A stretch of DNA of 64,000 bases from Aphrocallistes beatrix (GCA_963281255.1 OY725489.1:930001-994000), one strand, 5' to 3'. Counted from the first letter of the stretch, positions 54,101 through 64,000 are shown. Notes: generated by a model not told the origin, from the letters alone. A program made the numbers and translations.

Positions 54101-57100
54101 GGGTGATCCATCTAGTATCTGTTCGATTGGACTGTTACTGCAGTGATAGGTAATGTTCTTAGTTCTGATATCATTAAACGTAGCGGGTTCTTTCAGTAGA
54201 AACAAGACCCTTGAAATGATTTATTTCTGTCTATATCTCAAATATGTTTGAAAGTAATAATGCAACTCACAGTGAAACGCTGTGAATGTTCTTTCGTAAT
54301 TAATTCGACAGTTCTATGAAGTAATTGAAATTTCCAAACAATTAAATATGTATATATACATACGTATTTAATGGTGAATTAGTAAGGGAAGATATTTTGA
54401 TTAACAAAGAACTGAAAGTGTAACTAAGAACTGAAAGTGTAGAAGTAGTGGCGAACATGAAGACGAAGATAATGTTTTAGACCTTGCTACATGTTCTAGT
54501 TTGCTGGTATCACATCACAGTAAACTATGACAGTAGTAAGGGTCTAATAACAAACTCTCGCTCTTGAGTAATGCATTTAGACTGAACTTTATACTTTCTT
54601 ACTGAAAGAAAACCACAAATCGATGTGTTTACGTATGCAAACGAAAATAATAAATGCTATACTTAGCCCAAAAGCCAACTGTAATTCCAAAGATATTGTG
54701 AGGCAGTTTTAAATTTAGAATAATGAATTAACTCGTGGTAATTACAAGTACACAGTGAGAGGAAATTGTGTCTATACTCATCCTGTTACAGCTCAGTGCT
54801 GACGTCATGTGAAAAGGTATTCTTCAAAATATATCCACAAATATCTAATTCACCTCAAGGAATATTCTAGAAAGAGCTGAGATCATCATTACGCTAACAC
54901 CGAGATGTCGCCAATTGCTGAGAAAAGGCCATACGCCTGATGATGTAATTATAAAAGCTTTCGATATGGCATCACGAGCATCTAGTCATTCAAAGGGACA
55001 TTACACGGTTGCGTAGGAAAGACAATCTGTACTCTGTATTGCTATTTAGCGGGATCAGTAATCTAATTAAACCTGTGATTTCTATACCTGATAAGCTGCA
55101 TTATTACAAGTCTGTATGATAATACAATTCCTTGGTTTATTGATACAAATTCGATGTTTTGAAAGTAATTCACTGATTGTTATCATTAACCCAAACATAT
55201 TTTGTTTGTTAATGCATACGTCCGTAGACCAAGTAAGAGTCGGAGGAGCAGAGATTATCAGTAATATATGCTATCTCCTGGAGGGATTTAGTCATATAAT
55301 TAGTGTTCTGTCTGACTTGTCGCGGTTTTGAATATTTATTCGTCTCATTTCTCATTATGCTCCAATTATCCAACAAAAGAAACTGCGGTAAAAGTTACAA
55401 CATAATTATAAGTTAAATAATGGAACCACCAAGAAGTCAGTAGGATACATATTAATGTGTCGACTAAGCAATAAACCGAAAAACAAGCAGAATATTTATA
55501 TCAATAATTTTGGTCGAGTGAACATAACCTATTGAGGGGACATTTGAATTTAAAGGTACAAAGCTCAAGTTATGTCGCGTTCCATTCTTTCATTCATGTC
55601 TATAATCGGAAATCGATTGAGCGGTGATAAAATATACTCGATACATGATTAATCTCATTAGAACTACCATAATTATCAAGTAGACAAGATGTAACGGAGA
55701 TTTCAAAGCATGGAACAGATGATATTCTATTATGTTCTGACACGATACGTACAATGACTCTACTGATACACCAACTCGCTTCACAGCTAGAATTCCCAAT
55801 GTTAATTATTCCAGTTGATAAGAGTAGAGATATACCAGTGAAATATCGTGGTGTAAGTACCGAGTTTATTGGAACGGATATGGATACTTTTACATAATTA
55901 AACACACTGCATATGAAATAGTATGAAAAAGAACTCGGTTAAAATGCGATTTTCTAAAATGTGCATAATCAACCGTATCTGGTGTAAAATTAACGAGAGT
56001 CTACGATATACGATTGGTTTTTGTCAGTTTTAATAATTAGGTAGTACAATACAAGTTTGTTAAATTGAAATAGAATCATTAAATGCTTCTTGCTATTTGC
56101 ATCATTCATCGCACAGGTTTATTATTCTCAGGAATATCTACCAAAACCCATTCAAATATATCGTTAAATCTATTTATACGTGTATTAGGTGAAATTATGA
56201 AGTTTTACAGATTAAAATATATTTACCAACTAACATTAGCCATCGTTGCTCAGTAATACAAGGAATTCTTCTACATAAAAGTGCAATTTCAAAGTTGCCC
56301 CCATTTTTATCAATTAAATATGGAACAGCTATGAATACATAACAGACTTGGGTTGGTAGGTATACAGGGAGATGAAACTCTGGCGGGAATTCACTTGAGG
56401 AAGGAATGTGCATAGTGTGAGAACTATAATTGATCTAGATCACCATGACACGATTACTATGGATGAAATTAAAATCAACTCCATGTAGGTGTGTCCTCTA
56501 CTCAGTTGTTCGGGCCGTAGGGGAAGTATTGCATGAACTAATAAATGCTTTGGAATGCTGGATAACTAGACTTATGAGCGAATTAAATAGCTTAAACCAA
56601 GGGGTTAACTAGGCCCGCGAGTCACTCTTTTAGGCGTACGGTTTAGCCCTATCGTGCTTAGGAGTGTGAAAATGTGAATATTTCGTTATATCATAATGTA
56701 ATTTATCGATTTAGGAGGATATTTACGGGTTTGAGTACGTATTGGTATTTTTAAGTTTTAAAACTAAGGAAACAAACTTCAAGAAGTATGTGTGTACGTT
56801 TAAGACAGATAAATATATAAAATAGCTTACTTGTAAGAAGGTCTTCTAAGCAGCAGTTCCCTCCTCTTTCTATTCTCTTCGTCTTCATCCGCTGCCATGT
56901 CTGAATCATCCGAGTCATCGAAGTCGGACGATCCTCCACTAGGGGTAGGGGACAAGGGTTGGGAGTTCATACTCTGGGTACTCTACGAGTGATAGCAATA
57001 TTTGAAGCAATCAACTTCTAATAAAAACCCAAATATTTATGGTGTACGTACGTAACGCAAGGAAAGAAGTTATATATATAAAACGCAAATTCTTGAGATA

Positions 57101-57588
57101 AATACAATTCTTTTCTAAGATGAAAAAAACTACAGATTCATTTCAGAGTTTAATAGGAATAAATTTAGTTTCTATCAAATCGCTTTGCGAGATGGAATCA
57201 TGATACAAAATTTGATATATTCAGACACGGGATGGGCCATCTCTTTGTGTAAATAGCGAAATTTCACAGTATTTATATTTATTCCTACGAGTGCAGTATC
57301 CATGAAAGACTAACCAACCTGGTTGAGTATAGAGTTGAGGGGTGGCCCCATCATGTGGGGGGGCATCGGGTTGAGTTGGGATTGAGAGGTGGAGCGTTGG
57401 AGCTGCAGCATGAAGTTCGGGTCGTGGTTGATTCCTGGGCTCTCCACTGTGTTGGTATCTGGTGTAGAACTGGTGCTGGGGTTCATCTTGAGTGGTGATG
57501 TGACAACTAGTGACATGTCTCTGGAGTGGGAAGGAGCTGGGAAGGGAGGGTAGTGAGAATGGTGACTGAATTCGTCCAGGAGATGCAG
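48192..57588 (-). CDS. CREB1: CREB/ATF1/CREM-family bZIP transcription factor, at least 5 coding exons
   Basis: CREB-type factors bind CRE sites (TGACGTCA) and activate transcription when phosphorylated by PKA or CaM kinases. Traced exons: 57319-57588, 56831-56982, 49552-49750, 48741-48961 and 48192-48408; all junctions keep frame. The kinase-inducible domain spans two exons as RKRRELLLRRPSYK/RILEDLEG, with the RRPSY phospho-site and an acidic patch in front. A Gln/Met-rich activation region follows. The bZIP is split as KKREIRLMKNR/LAAKECRRKKKEYVKCLE with leucine heptads (VQVLENQNKALIDELRSLKDLY). The intron between the KID exons is 7.1 kb. The 5' end is uncertain: translation may begin at MSLVVTS (about 57516) or in an exon further upstream. 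The symbol stands for the family; separation of CREB1, ATF1 and CREM is a vertebrate matter. Confidence 0.92.
50657..50850. mobile_element. Short element of the TGCCAACTGTCCCG family, diverged
   Basis: Read on the minus strand it begins CATTCGTGCCAACTTGAACC and keeps ATGCAATACAAAAGTATTAT and GGGAAAATTTAATGTAAAA; these match the element at 42397-42620. The distal end is decayed (AAGTATG at about 50659). Confidence 0.7.
51086..51123 (+). repeat. Microsatellite (GTGTGTGA)n
   Basis: Four units of GTGTGTGA, nearly perfect. It lies in the long CREB intron. Confidence 0.9.
52639..53251. mobile_element. Tc1-like long inverted-repeat element, interrupted by another element
   Basis: Left end CCGGACAAAAGTATTTGAAC and right end GTTCAAATACTTTTGTCCGG are perfect complements. 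Weaker complementarity continues inward, for example TTTCAGATTCGAAAT at about 52747 against ATTTCGAATCTGAAATC at about 53127. The family D element at 52855-53037 is inserted between the arms. The TIR sequence is typical of Tc1-like elements. It is non-coding. Confidence 0.82.
52855..53037. mobile_element. TA-flanked inverted-repeat element, family D
   Basis: It starts CAGTGGTGTTTCTGAATAAC and ends TTGGGAGACTCCACTG with TA on both sides. GTCCG with neighbouring TT or CT recurs about five times (TTTTGTCCGTTAGAGAGTGT, GTCCGCTT, TTGTCCGTTGTAGAGG). It is nested inside the Tc1-like element. A decayed copy is at 31606-31744. Confidence 0.85.
53278..53433. mobile_element. hAT-like short element with CAGGGCCGTAGCC ends
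   Basis: Left CAGGGCCGTAGCCATCGG and right GGTGCCTACGGCCTTG form imperfect inverted ends. No exact 8-bp target repeat could be confirmed. 156 bases, non-coding. Confidence 0.65.
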
Positions 57589-58727
57589 CTAAATACCAAT
57601 TCAAATCTGTAATATGAAATTATATTTTGTATGTAACTAATCGGAGTAGATGTTGTGTCAGGCCAATTAAGAACAGTGAAAACGTGTGTGGATCGTCACT
57701 CATTAGATTGAACCTTGATCCATTTATTTATACGTCGAGCTCTACGTAACTATTTACTCGATCCACTGTCTTACATAAACTCTGCTATGGATCATAGCAT
57801 GATAAATTGTGAAGAATAAGTGAACCCAGAAGAATTCTAGAAATTCTAAAAAATAGGAATGTATAAAACAAAAAACAGAAATACAAATAAATGTATTCCA
57901 AACTTGGATCGGTTATTAAGCTTAATTAAAAATCTCTTACAAATCAGACAACTAAAGCCCACAAAATCTTTTGATGAAACAAAATTAAATTTAAATAAAA
58001 TTGTCTTCCTTTGTGTGAAAATGGTGAATTAAATCAACTCGATTACGTCAAAACTTATATAATATTCCACTACATCCCTATGCATACACTCACAGCTACA
58101 CACTGTGGTGGTCTACACCATGAATCGGCCATAATATAGTGTAAGGTTAATTAATACGAAGAGACATAGTCCATTATCTACGTAATCCTGTTAAGTTTGT
58201 ATAGTGGCAACATTTATATGCCACCGAGTGGTCAAGATTATGACTAGGGATTTAGTAGCATTCGGATTAACTTTGCAGTACAATACGTGTACGAATTGAG
58301 TTAGAGGGAACTAAGCAACTGTTAGGCTCAGGAATGGAGTTGCAGACACAGGTATTTGTATATAATATTGTTATCTTAGTACTCAATCCATCCAACAAAA
58401 TGCTAGATATTGATGCGAAGCCTGGAATGTTTGAAATCATAGCAGCATGACTGGAAAGGTAAACTTTTAAAATCATAACTAGAGAGAGATGGAACTCATA
58501 GAATAGCAAAAATGCATTTGGAAGCTTTTAATCATTAAAAATGTTAATTAAACTGCTTGGTGTGGTGGTATTTCCTTGTAGTTAGTGTCTAGATTCCCAT
58601 CGCTATAATTCAACATAGTTTTAATCTTCTGCAAAGGTATGTAATAATATTAGTTAACATCAGTTAGAATGCCACTTCTCAACCATGGATTGATTAATTA
58701 TTTGTTGTTGTTGTTTTTATAATATAC

Positions 58728-58765
58728 AAGCGCGCTTCGCTTGCTTGCGCTGCGCGACATAAAAT
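58728..58765 (-). repeat. GC-rich tail of the dispersed repeat (solo, inverted)
   Basis: ACAAGCGCGCTTCGCTTGCT followed by TGCGCTGCGCGACA is the complement of the tail ending at 20976. The hairpin half is missing. Confidence 0.75.
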
Positions 58766-59023
58766 AAACAAATCTAAAACATTTCAGTTCCATATAAATG
58801 CTATTCTATAAAATAGAAATATTTAGTCTAACAAACTGTACTGAATTTAAATCTTTATTAATTATCAAATTTTAATCAATTCTCTTTATAAAAAATTTTT
58901 ATAAAATAAAAAAATGCAACCAAGGAGTAGAAACACGTAAAATCAGTAGCCTGATATCTGATGCATCATTAGCGAATGCAAGTTCAGAATCAGAAATTGA
59001 TTCATTTAATAAGAATAATTATG

Positions 59024-59199
59024 CAGCGATCATCGGTATCGCCGATTATCGGTGGATTTTAACGATGATTTAATAGTAAATGCCCGGGGATCGCCCGAAA
59101 TTTAAAATATGCGTTCATAAAAAAGGACCAAAAAATCCTCACCGATGTTCACCGATGATCGCGGCGTCCACCATAGGAAGGTATTACCGATGATCACTG
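59024..59199. mobile_element. Short inverted-repeat element, family G
   Basis: CAGCGATCATCGGTATCGCC at the left and TACCGATGATCACTG at the right (TA after it; TG instead of TA in front). The motif GATCATCGGT or GATTATCGGT recurs about five times in 176 bases. It is non-coding. Confidence 0.78.
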
Positions 59200-59418
59200 T
59201 ATAAGTATTTTCTTATTTAATTAAAAAGATAACGGTCACTATCAACTAGTATAGAATTCAATTTACCAGGGACTACCAAGAATAGCAATTGCAAATATGC
59301 AGTGTATTCCAAGGTTTAAAATTATTCTTTTATGTCTGTCTTTCTCAAAAGTCAAACTACAAAAGTCGAGTTGATTCGAATTTGATATTCAAAAGTGAAT
59401 TAACACCGTTCAATTCCA

Positions 59419-60987
59419 ATGACACAACTCGAGCAACTGCTGCAGAAGTATGAATATGAAAACTCCCAACTCACAAAGGCAATCCTAACAGAGAGAGACA
59501 AGATAGCTATTGTAGAGAGGCAAAAACGAGAAAATGAAAAGAAAATTAGTGAGTTCGAAAGCATAATATCAAATATAGAAATGGAGATTGGTCGTGAGAT
59601 TAAGTCTGAAACAGAGAAGGAGCGTGAGATCGAAAGACTCAAAAACGAAACTTATATCTTGAAAGAGCATAGGGACGCAAAATGGGACAAACTCAACCAA
59701 CAGAAAGGACGCTACGAGAAGATGATAACTAACACCGAGCAAATTATACAAGATAGCTCTAAGAAGCTGGACACCTACATGGAGAAATATGAGACCATCC
59801 CTAGGGCGAATAAATTTTTGAATGAGAAAGCAAGAGCTGCAGAGATGAAGGATAAAATTAAACAAGCGAGCGAAATGATCATCACTTTAAGCAATAAAGA
59901 GATTGAACTGAGAGAGTTGAGCGAACAGAAAAATGAAAATGTTAGCACACTCGATATACAAATAAAAAAATTGCTTATAGAAAGCGCGGATTTCCGAAAA
60001 AGCGCAGTAACCAAATTTAAACAATTCGCTGCCAACAGAATTGCGGAGAGAAAGTTCAAACAGATTCAGCATACCCCAAGACCAAACAATCTGGTGCACC
60101 ACACCGAACTTAAAGGCAGGAGATTGTTGTTAGAGAGGAACCGTCTCAACGTGACTCCGTTAAGATCGTTCCAATCGGAGAAACGATTTCAGAAAGACAA
60201 TTTCTCCCAGCACGAATATTCGCATGATCCGAACGATTCATGTGACACTTCCAAACAGATAGATGATATGGATCCGTTGGACAATCAAACTTCGACACCG
60301 AAATTGATGCCCATCTTATCTCCAGGACCACAACTGTCCCCACTTACAATGTTCTTGGGGAATAGTTGTTCAGAAATGCCCTTCTCAAGTCCAGAACCAT
60401 CTCAGCAGATGAAAAGGAGATCTTCTATTTCCGTGTCCACCCCTATAACCTTGCCATTTTCTCCTATAAAGGCTCCTAATACTCTCTATGCTAACACTTG
60501 TAGCCCAAGGCACTCTTCACAAATGCGAACGCGGAAACTCGGTGTCGATAGTCCATTGTTAATAAACAGATCTTCCCCGTTTCTCCGCGATAATGAGATG
60601 CCAGTGCAGATCCCTCCTTCAGGCCTATCTATGCACAGCAGTCCTAGAAATCACAATCCGCACTATTCAGCTAACGAGGCGAGGAACGTGAACCCAGCTA
60701 GAAGGGATGATCGCCAAGAATACGTCGGGGCAGTGGAGTTTAAAGAGGGAGGTAGGAAATCGTTAGTTGCTGCGAATGAACAGAAAAATAAAGATCAAGG
60801 ATTTCGTTTCGGATTTATGGAAGAACCTCTAAACAGCTCGAATCCTTTTGGTACAGATTTTCCTGATTCTGGAGTAGGAAATTCAAGAAGTTCATCTGAC
60901 TTTCCAACTAGTTTATTTGCTCCGGGAAGTGGAATGATGACTCAGACACAAGAAACAACAGACAATCCTTTCAGTTTCGTTCCCTAA
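59419..60987 (+). CDS. Coiled-coil protein, candidate synaptonemal complex protein SIX6OS1
   Basis: The product has 522 residues in one exon, starting at the ATG 59419. Residues 1-200 are an almost continuous coiled coil (MTQLEQLLQKYEYENSQLTK). The block KYETIPRANKFLNEKARAAE with the preceding EKMITNTEQIIQDSS stretch resembles the N-terminal conserved part of SIX6OS1 (C14orf39), where a YSETP-type motif has the same surroundings. The C-terminal 300 residues are Ser/Pro-rich and look disordered, as in SIX6OS1, ending NPFSFVP. SIX6OS1 holds the central element of the synaptonemal complex in meiosis. The match is short and judged by eye; another coiled-coil family is possible. The coding frame itself is convincing because of its length and composition. 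Confidence 0.55.
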   Translation: MTQLEQLLQKYEYENSQLTKAILTERDKIAIVERQKRENEKKISEFESIISNIEMEIGREIKSETEKEREIERLKNETYILKEHRDAKWDKLNQQKGRYEKMITNTEQIIQDSSKKLDTYMEKYETIPRANKFLNEKARAAEMKDKIKQASEMIITLSNKEIELRELSEQKNENVSTLDIQIKKLLIESADFRKSAVTKFKQFAANRIAERKFKQIQHTPRPNNLVHHTELKGRRLLLERNRLNVTPLRSFQSEKRFQKDNFSQHEYSHDPNDSCDTSKQIDDMDPLDNQTSTPKLMPILSPGPQLSPLTMFLGNSCSEMPFSSPEPSQQMKRRSSISVSTPITLPFSPIKAPNTLYANTCSPRHSSQMRTRKLGVDSPLLINRSSPFLRDNEMPVQIPPSGLSMHSSPRNHNPHYSANEARNVNPARRDDRQEYVGAVEFKEGGRKSLVAANEQKNKDQGFRFGFMEEPLNSSNPFGTDFPDSGVGNSRSSSDFPTSLFAPGSGMMTQTQETTDNPFSFVP

Positions 60988-61907
60988 AACTGAAACAGTT
61001 GATTGAATAGTTAAAAGGGAGTTGATAATTTGGATTAGCAAGATCACTAGTCATAGCAGTACTCAATAGTTGATCTCGAAATACTTGTACGTTTATGTGG
61101 TGTATGTATGTGCTAAAAGTAAATATTTACATTGTATTGTACAAAAACAGTGGAGTAGACAAGGTTTAACTTGTGGTGGTGCGAGAAAATGCGGTGAATA
61201 ATATAATCTTGACAGAAACAACGAGACTTCCAACTCAACTGACCAAATTTACTAAATCTATCAACAATAAGAATTGACTTTGTACTATGATACGGAATCA
61301 AGCAATCGTCTACAAACTAGAATCCTATAGAGGGTATAGGACTCTAGTTTTCAGACTATACATGTATAGTTTGGGAGAAACTAAGTATGATGAAAGGAAT
61401 AGAATTTGTAAGAAGTGGAATTGTTAGGTCTTGACATGGTACGAAAAAGTACCTCGACTCACTGAGCATGGCAGCAAGTCTTAATGGTAAGTACTACGTA
61501 AGAAAACAGGAGGCAAATTGCTGTATGCTGTTACTTCATCCCGATGAAGCATTTATTTCTTGCAAGAATGAAAAAAACATTTCTAGGAAACTGATTCAAG
61601 CAAAATATACCGAATACCTTCGTCATGTTACAAGAGCAATAATAGAACTATAATTACAGACATCATGTGCTATGAATTCGTTTCGTTGAGAGAATCTGAA
61701 ATAATTTCCGTGATATTCAATAGCATAGTCTGCTGCAATGACAGAATAGGATATGGTAGAATACGCAGAATCAGTGCAGATATGAAGCAATGACTAGGCA
61801 GAGGCAAAATCAGCATTTTGGTACATACAAATTGACACGTAGTACTATCAGTAATAAATCTTTGATCATAATACGTAAATCTTAATGGTAGAAAAATGCA
61901 TATTTTC

Positions 61908-62092
61908 CAAGGTTGAAACCGATTGAACCGAATATCAGTATTCATGAATAGTTCCTGAACCGAATACGAATACTGATAATATTCGGTTACTCTAACCGAA
62001 CACAAATACTGATATTATTCGGTACTCTATCCGAATACAAATACTGATATTATTCGGTACTCTATCCGAATACGAATACTGATAATATTCGG
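61908..62092. repeat. Element with iterated CCGAATAC...GATATTATTCGG, copy 1
   Basis: It begins CAAGGTTGAAACCGATTGAA. A unit of about 40 bases (CCGAATACAAATACTGATAT then TATTCGGTACTCTAT) is repeated about four times to about 62092. Each unit is itself an inverted repeat (CCGAATA/TATTCGG). The right end of the element is missing or decayed. Confidence 0.8.
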
Positions 62093-62238
62093 GTACTTCA
62101 TAAATTCTAATACTGCGCAGCTGAAATAAATAATCTTTAACAGAGGACTGTGAATTGTTATAGTACTGTATATGTTGACCTATTTTACAGATAGTGACTG
62201 GATATGATAGGTAAATTAGTTAGAAAATATATTATAAC

Positions 62239-62887
62239 CAAGGTTGAAACCGATTGAACAGGATATAAATATTTATGAATACAGGTAAACCTCCCAAAGC
62301 GGCACCCATCGGGAGAATGATTTTGTGCCGCTTCTCGGAGGTTGCCGCTACTCGGAGGTTGCTCGTATACTTCCTTAATATATTATTCAAAAGCTAAAAT
62401 AGCATATATTGATACTAATACAGTTGTAATCGGTTATAAGAACATCGGTTATATGAATCTAAATTAATATAGATGATATGTTTTAAATATGTATATATTT
62501 TAACTTCTTATTTGAAACGTTCTTAAAGAATGGCATGTATATGAGTGATTGTTACATATACAGCTGATTGGTGCCGTATCTCGGAGGTAATTTTGTATTA
62601 AAAATTTCAATCGGGAGTTCACTTAACTGCCGTATGTCAGAGGTTGCCGTTACTCGGAGGTGCCGTTACTCAGAGGTTGAAGAAGTACTATTAGTATAGG
62701 AAAATCAATCGGTGGAATGGGATGATGCCGCTTCTCGGAGAGTTGCCGCTACTCGGAGGTGCCGCTTTGGGAGGTTTACCTGTATTCCCTAACCGAATAC
62801 GAATACTGATATTCGGTCACTCTGACCGAATGCGAATACTGGTATTCGGTTCCCAACCGAATATTGAACTATTCGGTTGCAACTTTG
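62239..62887. mobile_element. Element with iterated CCGAATA motif, copy 2, interrupted
   Basis: Left end CAAGGTTGAAACCGATTGAA, right end CTATTCGGTTGCAACTTTG, which is its imperfect complement. The interior has CCGAATACGAATACTGATAT and close variants. It is split at 62281/62783 by a younger element with TA duplication. Confidence 0.8.
62282..62782. mobile_element. TA-flanked inverted-repeat element, family E, nested
   Basis: It starts CAGGTAAACCTCCCAAAGCG and ends CGCTTTGGGAGGTTTACCTG, a perfect 20-base inverted repeat, with TA on both sides. GCCGCTTCTCGGAGG and close forms (TTGCCGCTACTCGGAGG) recur at least eight times near both ends. The middle has no coding capacity. It sits inside the CCGAATA element and is therefore younger. 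Confidence 0.93.
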
Positions 62888-63816
62888 ATATTTTCTCAAA
62901 TGCATAATCCTCTCGACAGATGAAAAGGACATTGTTAATCAAAAAACAACAAAAAACAGCAGAACAGAGGTCGTACACCGTCATGCCAATAGGACTTATC
63001 CTAAAATAGGAGCTGCACTGAAAATAATATTTCAAATACTTAGTGAAAAGACGTACTCGTAATAGTTCAAAATCTATTGGTTGATATGGTTTTGAAAAAT
63101 ACTTCTAACCGAATTGGATCAATTATGAAGAAATATCGGATGGTAGAGACGGCAGGATTCTGTACAGTCCTTGTAACAGAATGACAAAATTATGATTATT
63201 TCAGTTAACATTAACATATTAACATTGCTAAAACAAATCATACTTCTATCTCAAAGTTATTTCTCGCATATATTACTAGACTTTCTAAGTATATTCAAAA
63301 ATTAAGGATGCAACAGTGATTAGTTAAACAGCTTCAGAAAAGGAAATGATCTAATTATTTTAATCAATTTTCAAACAAATAAAACTGCTTATAAATAAAA
63401 ACTAAAAAAGCACTCGTAGAGATTAAGGAATACATTCACCAAACAGGAGTTGAATTACCTAGGAAATTAATGATTAGGCTAAGACAAGCCTCAATTTAAT
63501 ATAGAAACAACGGTTTACTCAACTCTCTATCAATAAAATATATAATTCCCAAATTTATTTCAAACTTTAGCCACAAATTAAATAAAATTTTCCATCAAAC
63601 AATAAACCTAAATATGCTAATACCAAAATGGGAGACAATACACTGGTTGTGTGGGAAACTGAAACTATCTATATTGTTCAATATGGAGTGGTAGTGTGTG
63701 TAATGTGTCTGCGTTTATAATTATGAGATTGCAATAAACCATCTTTAGTCATATATAGGTTCACTGAAGTATTCAGTAATCAGGTCGGTATGATCAGGTT
63801 GCACCACTAATCCAAA

Positions 63817-63826
63817 TATATAAAAG
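63817..63826 (+). promoter_or_regulatory. TATA box of the terminal secreted-protein gene
   Basis: TATATAAAAG lies 50 bases before the ATG at 63876, a normal distance for a short 5' leader. Confidence 0.55.
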
Positions 63827-63875
63827 AGAAATCAAAATTGACAGAGACATAATCCTCAATTCGAAGTTTGAAACG

Positions 63876-64000
63876 ATGTCTCTAGGAAGTAGAGTGATCG
63901 CATGCCTCATTGGACTGAGCTTGCTGTTACAAACCGCATTAAGTGACCCTCCTCAATGCGATTCTTACATTATTCTGATGAAAGACGAGTACAATACCGA
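63876..64000 (+). CDS. Start of a secreted protein gene (cut by window end)
   Basis: From the ATG at 63876 the frame is open to the window end. It begins MSLGSRVIACLIGLSLLLQT, a clear signal peptide with likely cleavage near ALSDPP. The next residues QCDSYIILMKDEYNT resemble the first strand of a subtilase prodomain (inhibitor I9, YIVVLKD-type). That would suggest a secreted subtilisin-like protease, but only 15 mature residues are visible, so the family is a weak inference. Confidence 0.6.
   Translation, partial: MSLGSRVIACLIGLSLLLQTALSDPPQCDSYIILMKDEYNT

Larger units (their letters stand above)
49751..56830. other. 7.1-kb intron of the CREB-type gene
   Basis: It is mostly AT-rich unique-looking DNA. 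It holds a TGCCAA-type element (about 50657-50850), a GTGTGAGT microsatellite (51086-51123), a nested pair of DNA elements (52639-53251) and a hAT-like element (53278-53433). I see no convincing gene in either strand. Such a long intron in an otherwise compact gene may contain enhancers or an alternative promoter, as known in CREM (inference). Confidence 0.6.
57589..59418. other. Intergenic region between CREB-type gene and SIX6OS1-like gene
   Basis: Divergent gap. It contains a GC-rich repeat tail at 58728-58765 and a short inverted-repeat element at 59024-59199. An upstream CREB exon could lie here, but I cannot recognise one. Confidence 0.5.
60988..63875. other. Intergenic region rich in nested repeats
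   Basis: It contains two copies of a GTTGAAACCGATTGAAC element (61908-62092 and 62239-62887), the second interrupted by a 501-bp element (62282-62782). Other parts are AT-rich with no recognisable gene. The last 60 bases hold a TATA box for the gene starting at 63876. Confidence 0.6.

Noticed and set aside
55116-55905. Several 60-100-residue frames in the long CREB intron
   Set aside because: Overlapping frames on both strands, without start context, composition or domain that would support a gene.
61468-61653. A 61-residue plus-strand frame starting MAASLNGKYYV
   Set aside because: Short, no homology recognised, no clear promoter or splice partners; chance frames of this size are expected in AT-rich DNA.
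1-64000. tRNA, rRNA and CRISPR arrays
   Set aside because: No T-loop/anticodon-type cloverleaf, no rRNA-like block and no spacer-repeat pattern was seen; the tandem arrays present (141 bp, 40 bp, CTATG) lack unique spacers.

Overview
The window is animal nuclear DNA: AT-rich, with GT-AG introns, conserved metazoan genes and dense short transposable elements. A CREB-family gene with both the kinase-inducible domain and the bZIP fixes it as metazoan. A phage-type (GH24) lysozyme, aerolysin-like genes and a possible SIX6OS1 homologue suggest a cnidarian-like or other non-model invertebrate. The species cannot be fixed from the sequence alone.

Layout. At 1-1 kb is the 3' end of a coiled-coil gene (+). 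At 1.5-3.2 kb is an apparently intronless triokinase/FMN cyclase gene (TKFC, -). At 3.4-12.1 kb is a twelve-exon SKI-complex TPR scaffold gene (SKIC3/TTC37, -). At 12.3-22.6 kb four tandem minus-strand genes encode coiled-coil plus NHL-type beta-propeller proteins; two are frameshifted and a P-element/THAP-type DNA transposon lies between copies 1 and 2. At 22.8-23.4 kb is a stand-alone MoaC-domain (MOCS1B-like) gene (-). At 23.9-27.8 kb is the chromatin assembly factor 1 large subunit (CHAF1A, -). At 28.4-33.3 kb are two plus-strand paralogues with an aerolysin-like C-terminal region. At 34.0-35.3 kb is a secreted GH24 lysozyme (-), at 35.7-38.9 kb CCT7 (-), at 39.3-43.3 kb NADPH-cytochrome P450 reductase (POR, -). 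At 43.3-48.2 kb is a gene-poor stretch rich in inverted and direct repeats. At 48.2-57.6 kb is a CREB/ATF1/CREM-type gene (-) with a 7.1-kb intron. At 59.4-61.0 kb is an apparently intronless coiled-coil gene resembling SIX6OS1 (+), and at 63.9 kb begins a secreted-protein gene (+) cut by the window edge.

The housekeeping genes do not form a pathway. They cover RNA-exosome support (SKIC3), cofactor and triose metabolism (TKFC, MOCS1B), chromatin assembly (CHAF1A), protein folding (CCT7), electron supply to P450 (POR) and cAMP/Ca signalling (CREB). Between them sit lineage-specific tandem families (NHL-propeller, aerolysin-like, lysozyme) that could be immune or environment-facing; that is inference.

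The most striking signals are: (i) the NHL-propeller array, whose copies are almost identical at both ends but strongly diverged in the middle of the propeller; (ii) about ten short inverted-repeat DNA elements, many flanked by TA and starting CAG, each built from its own iterated short motif; (iii) a P-like transposon with intact target-site repeats carrying a younger nested element; (iv) a dispersed repeat with a GC-rich hairpin tail whose body has been amplified into a 141-bp tandem array inside a SKIC3 intron.
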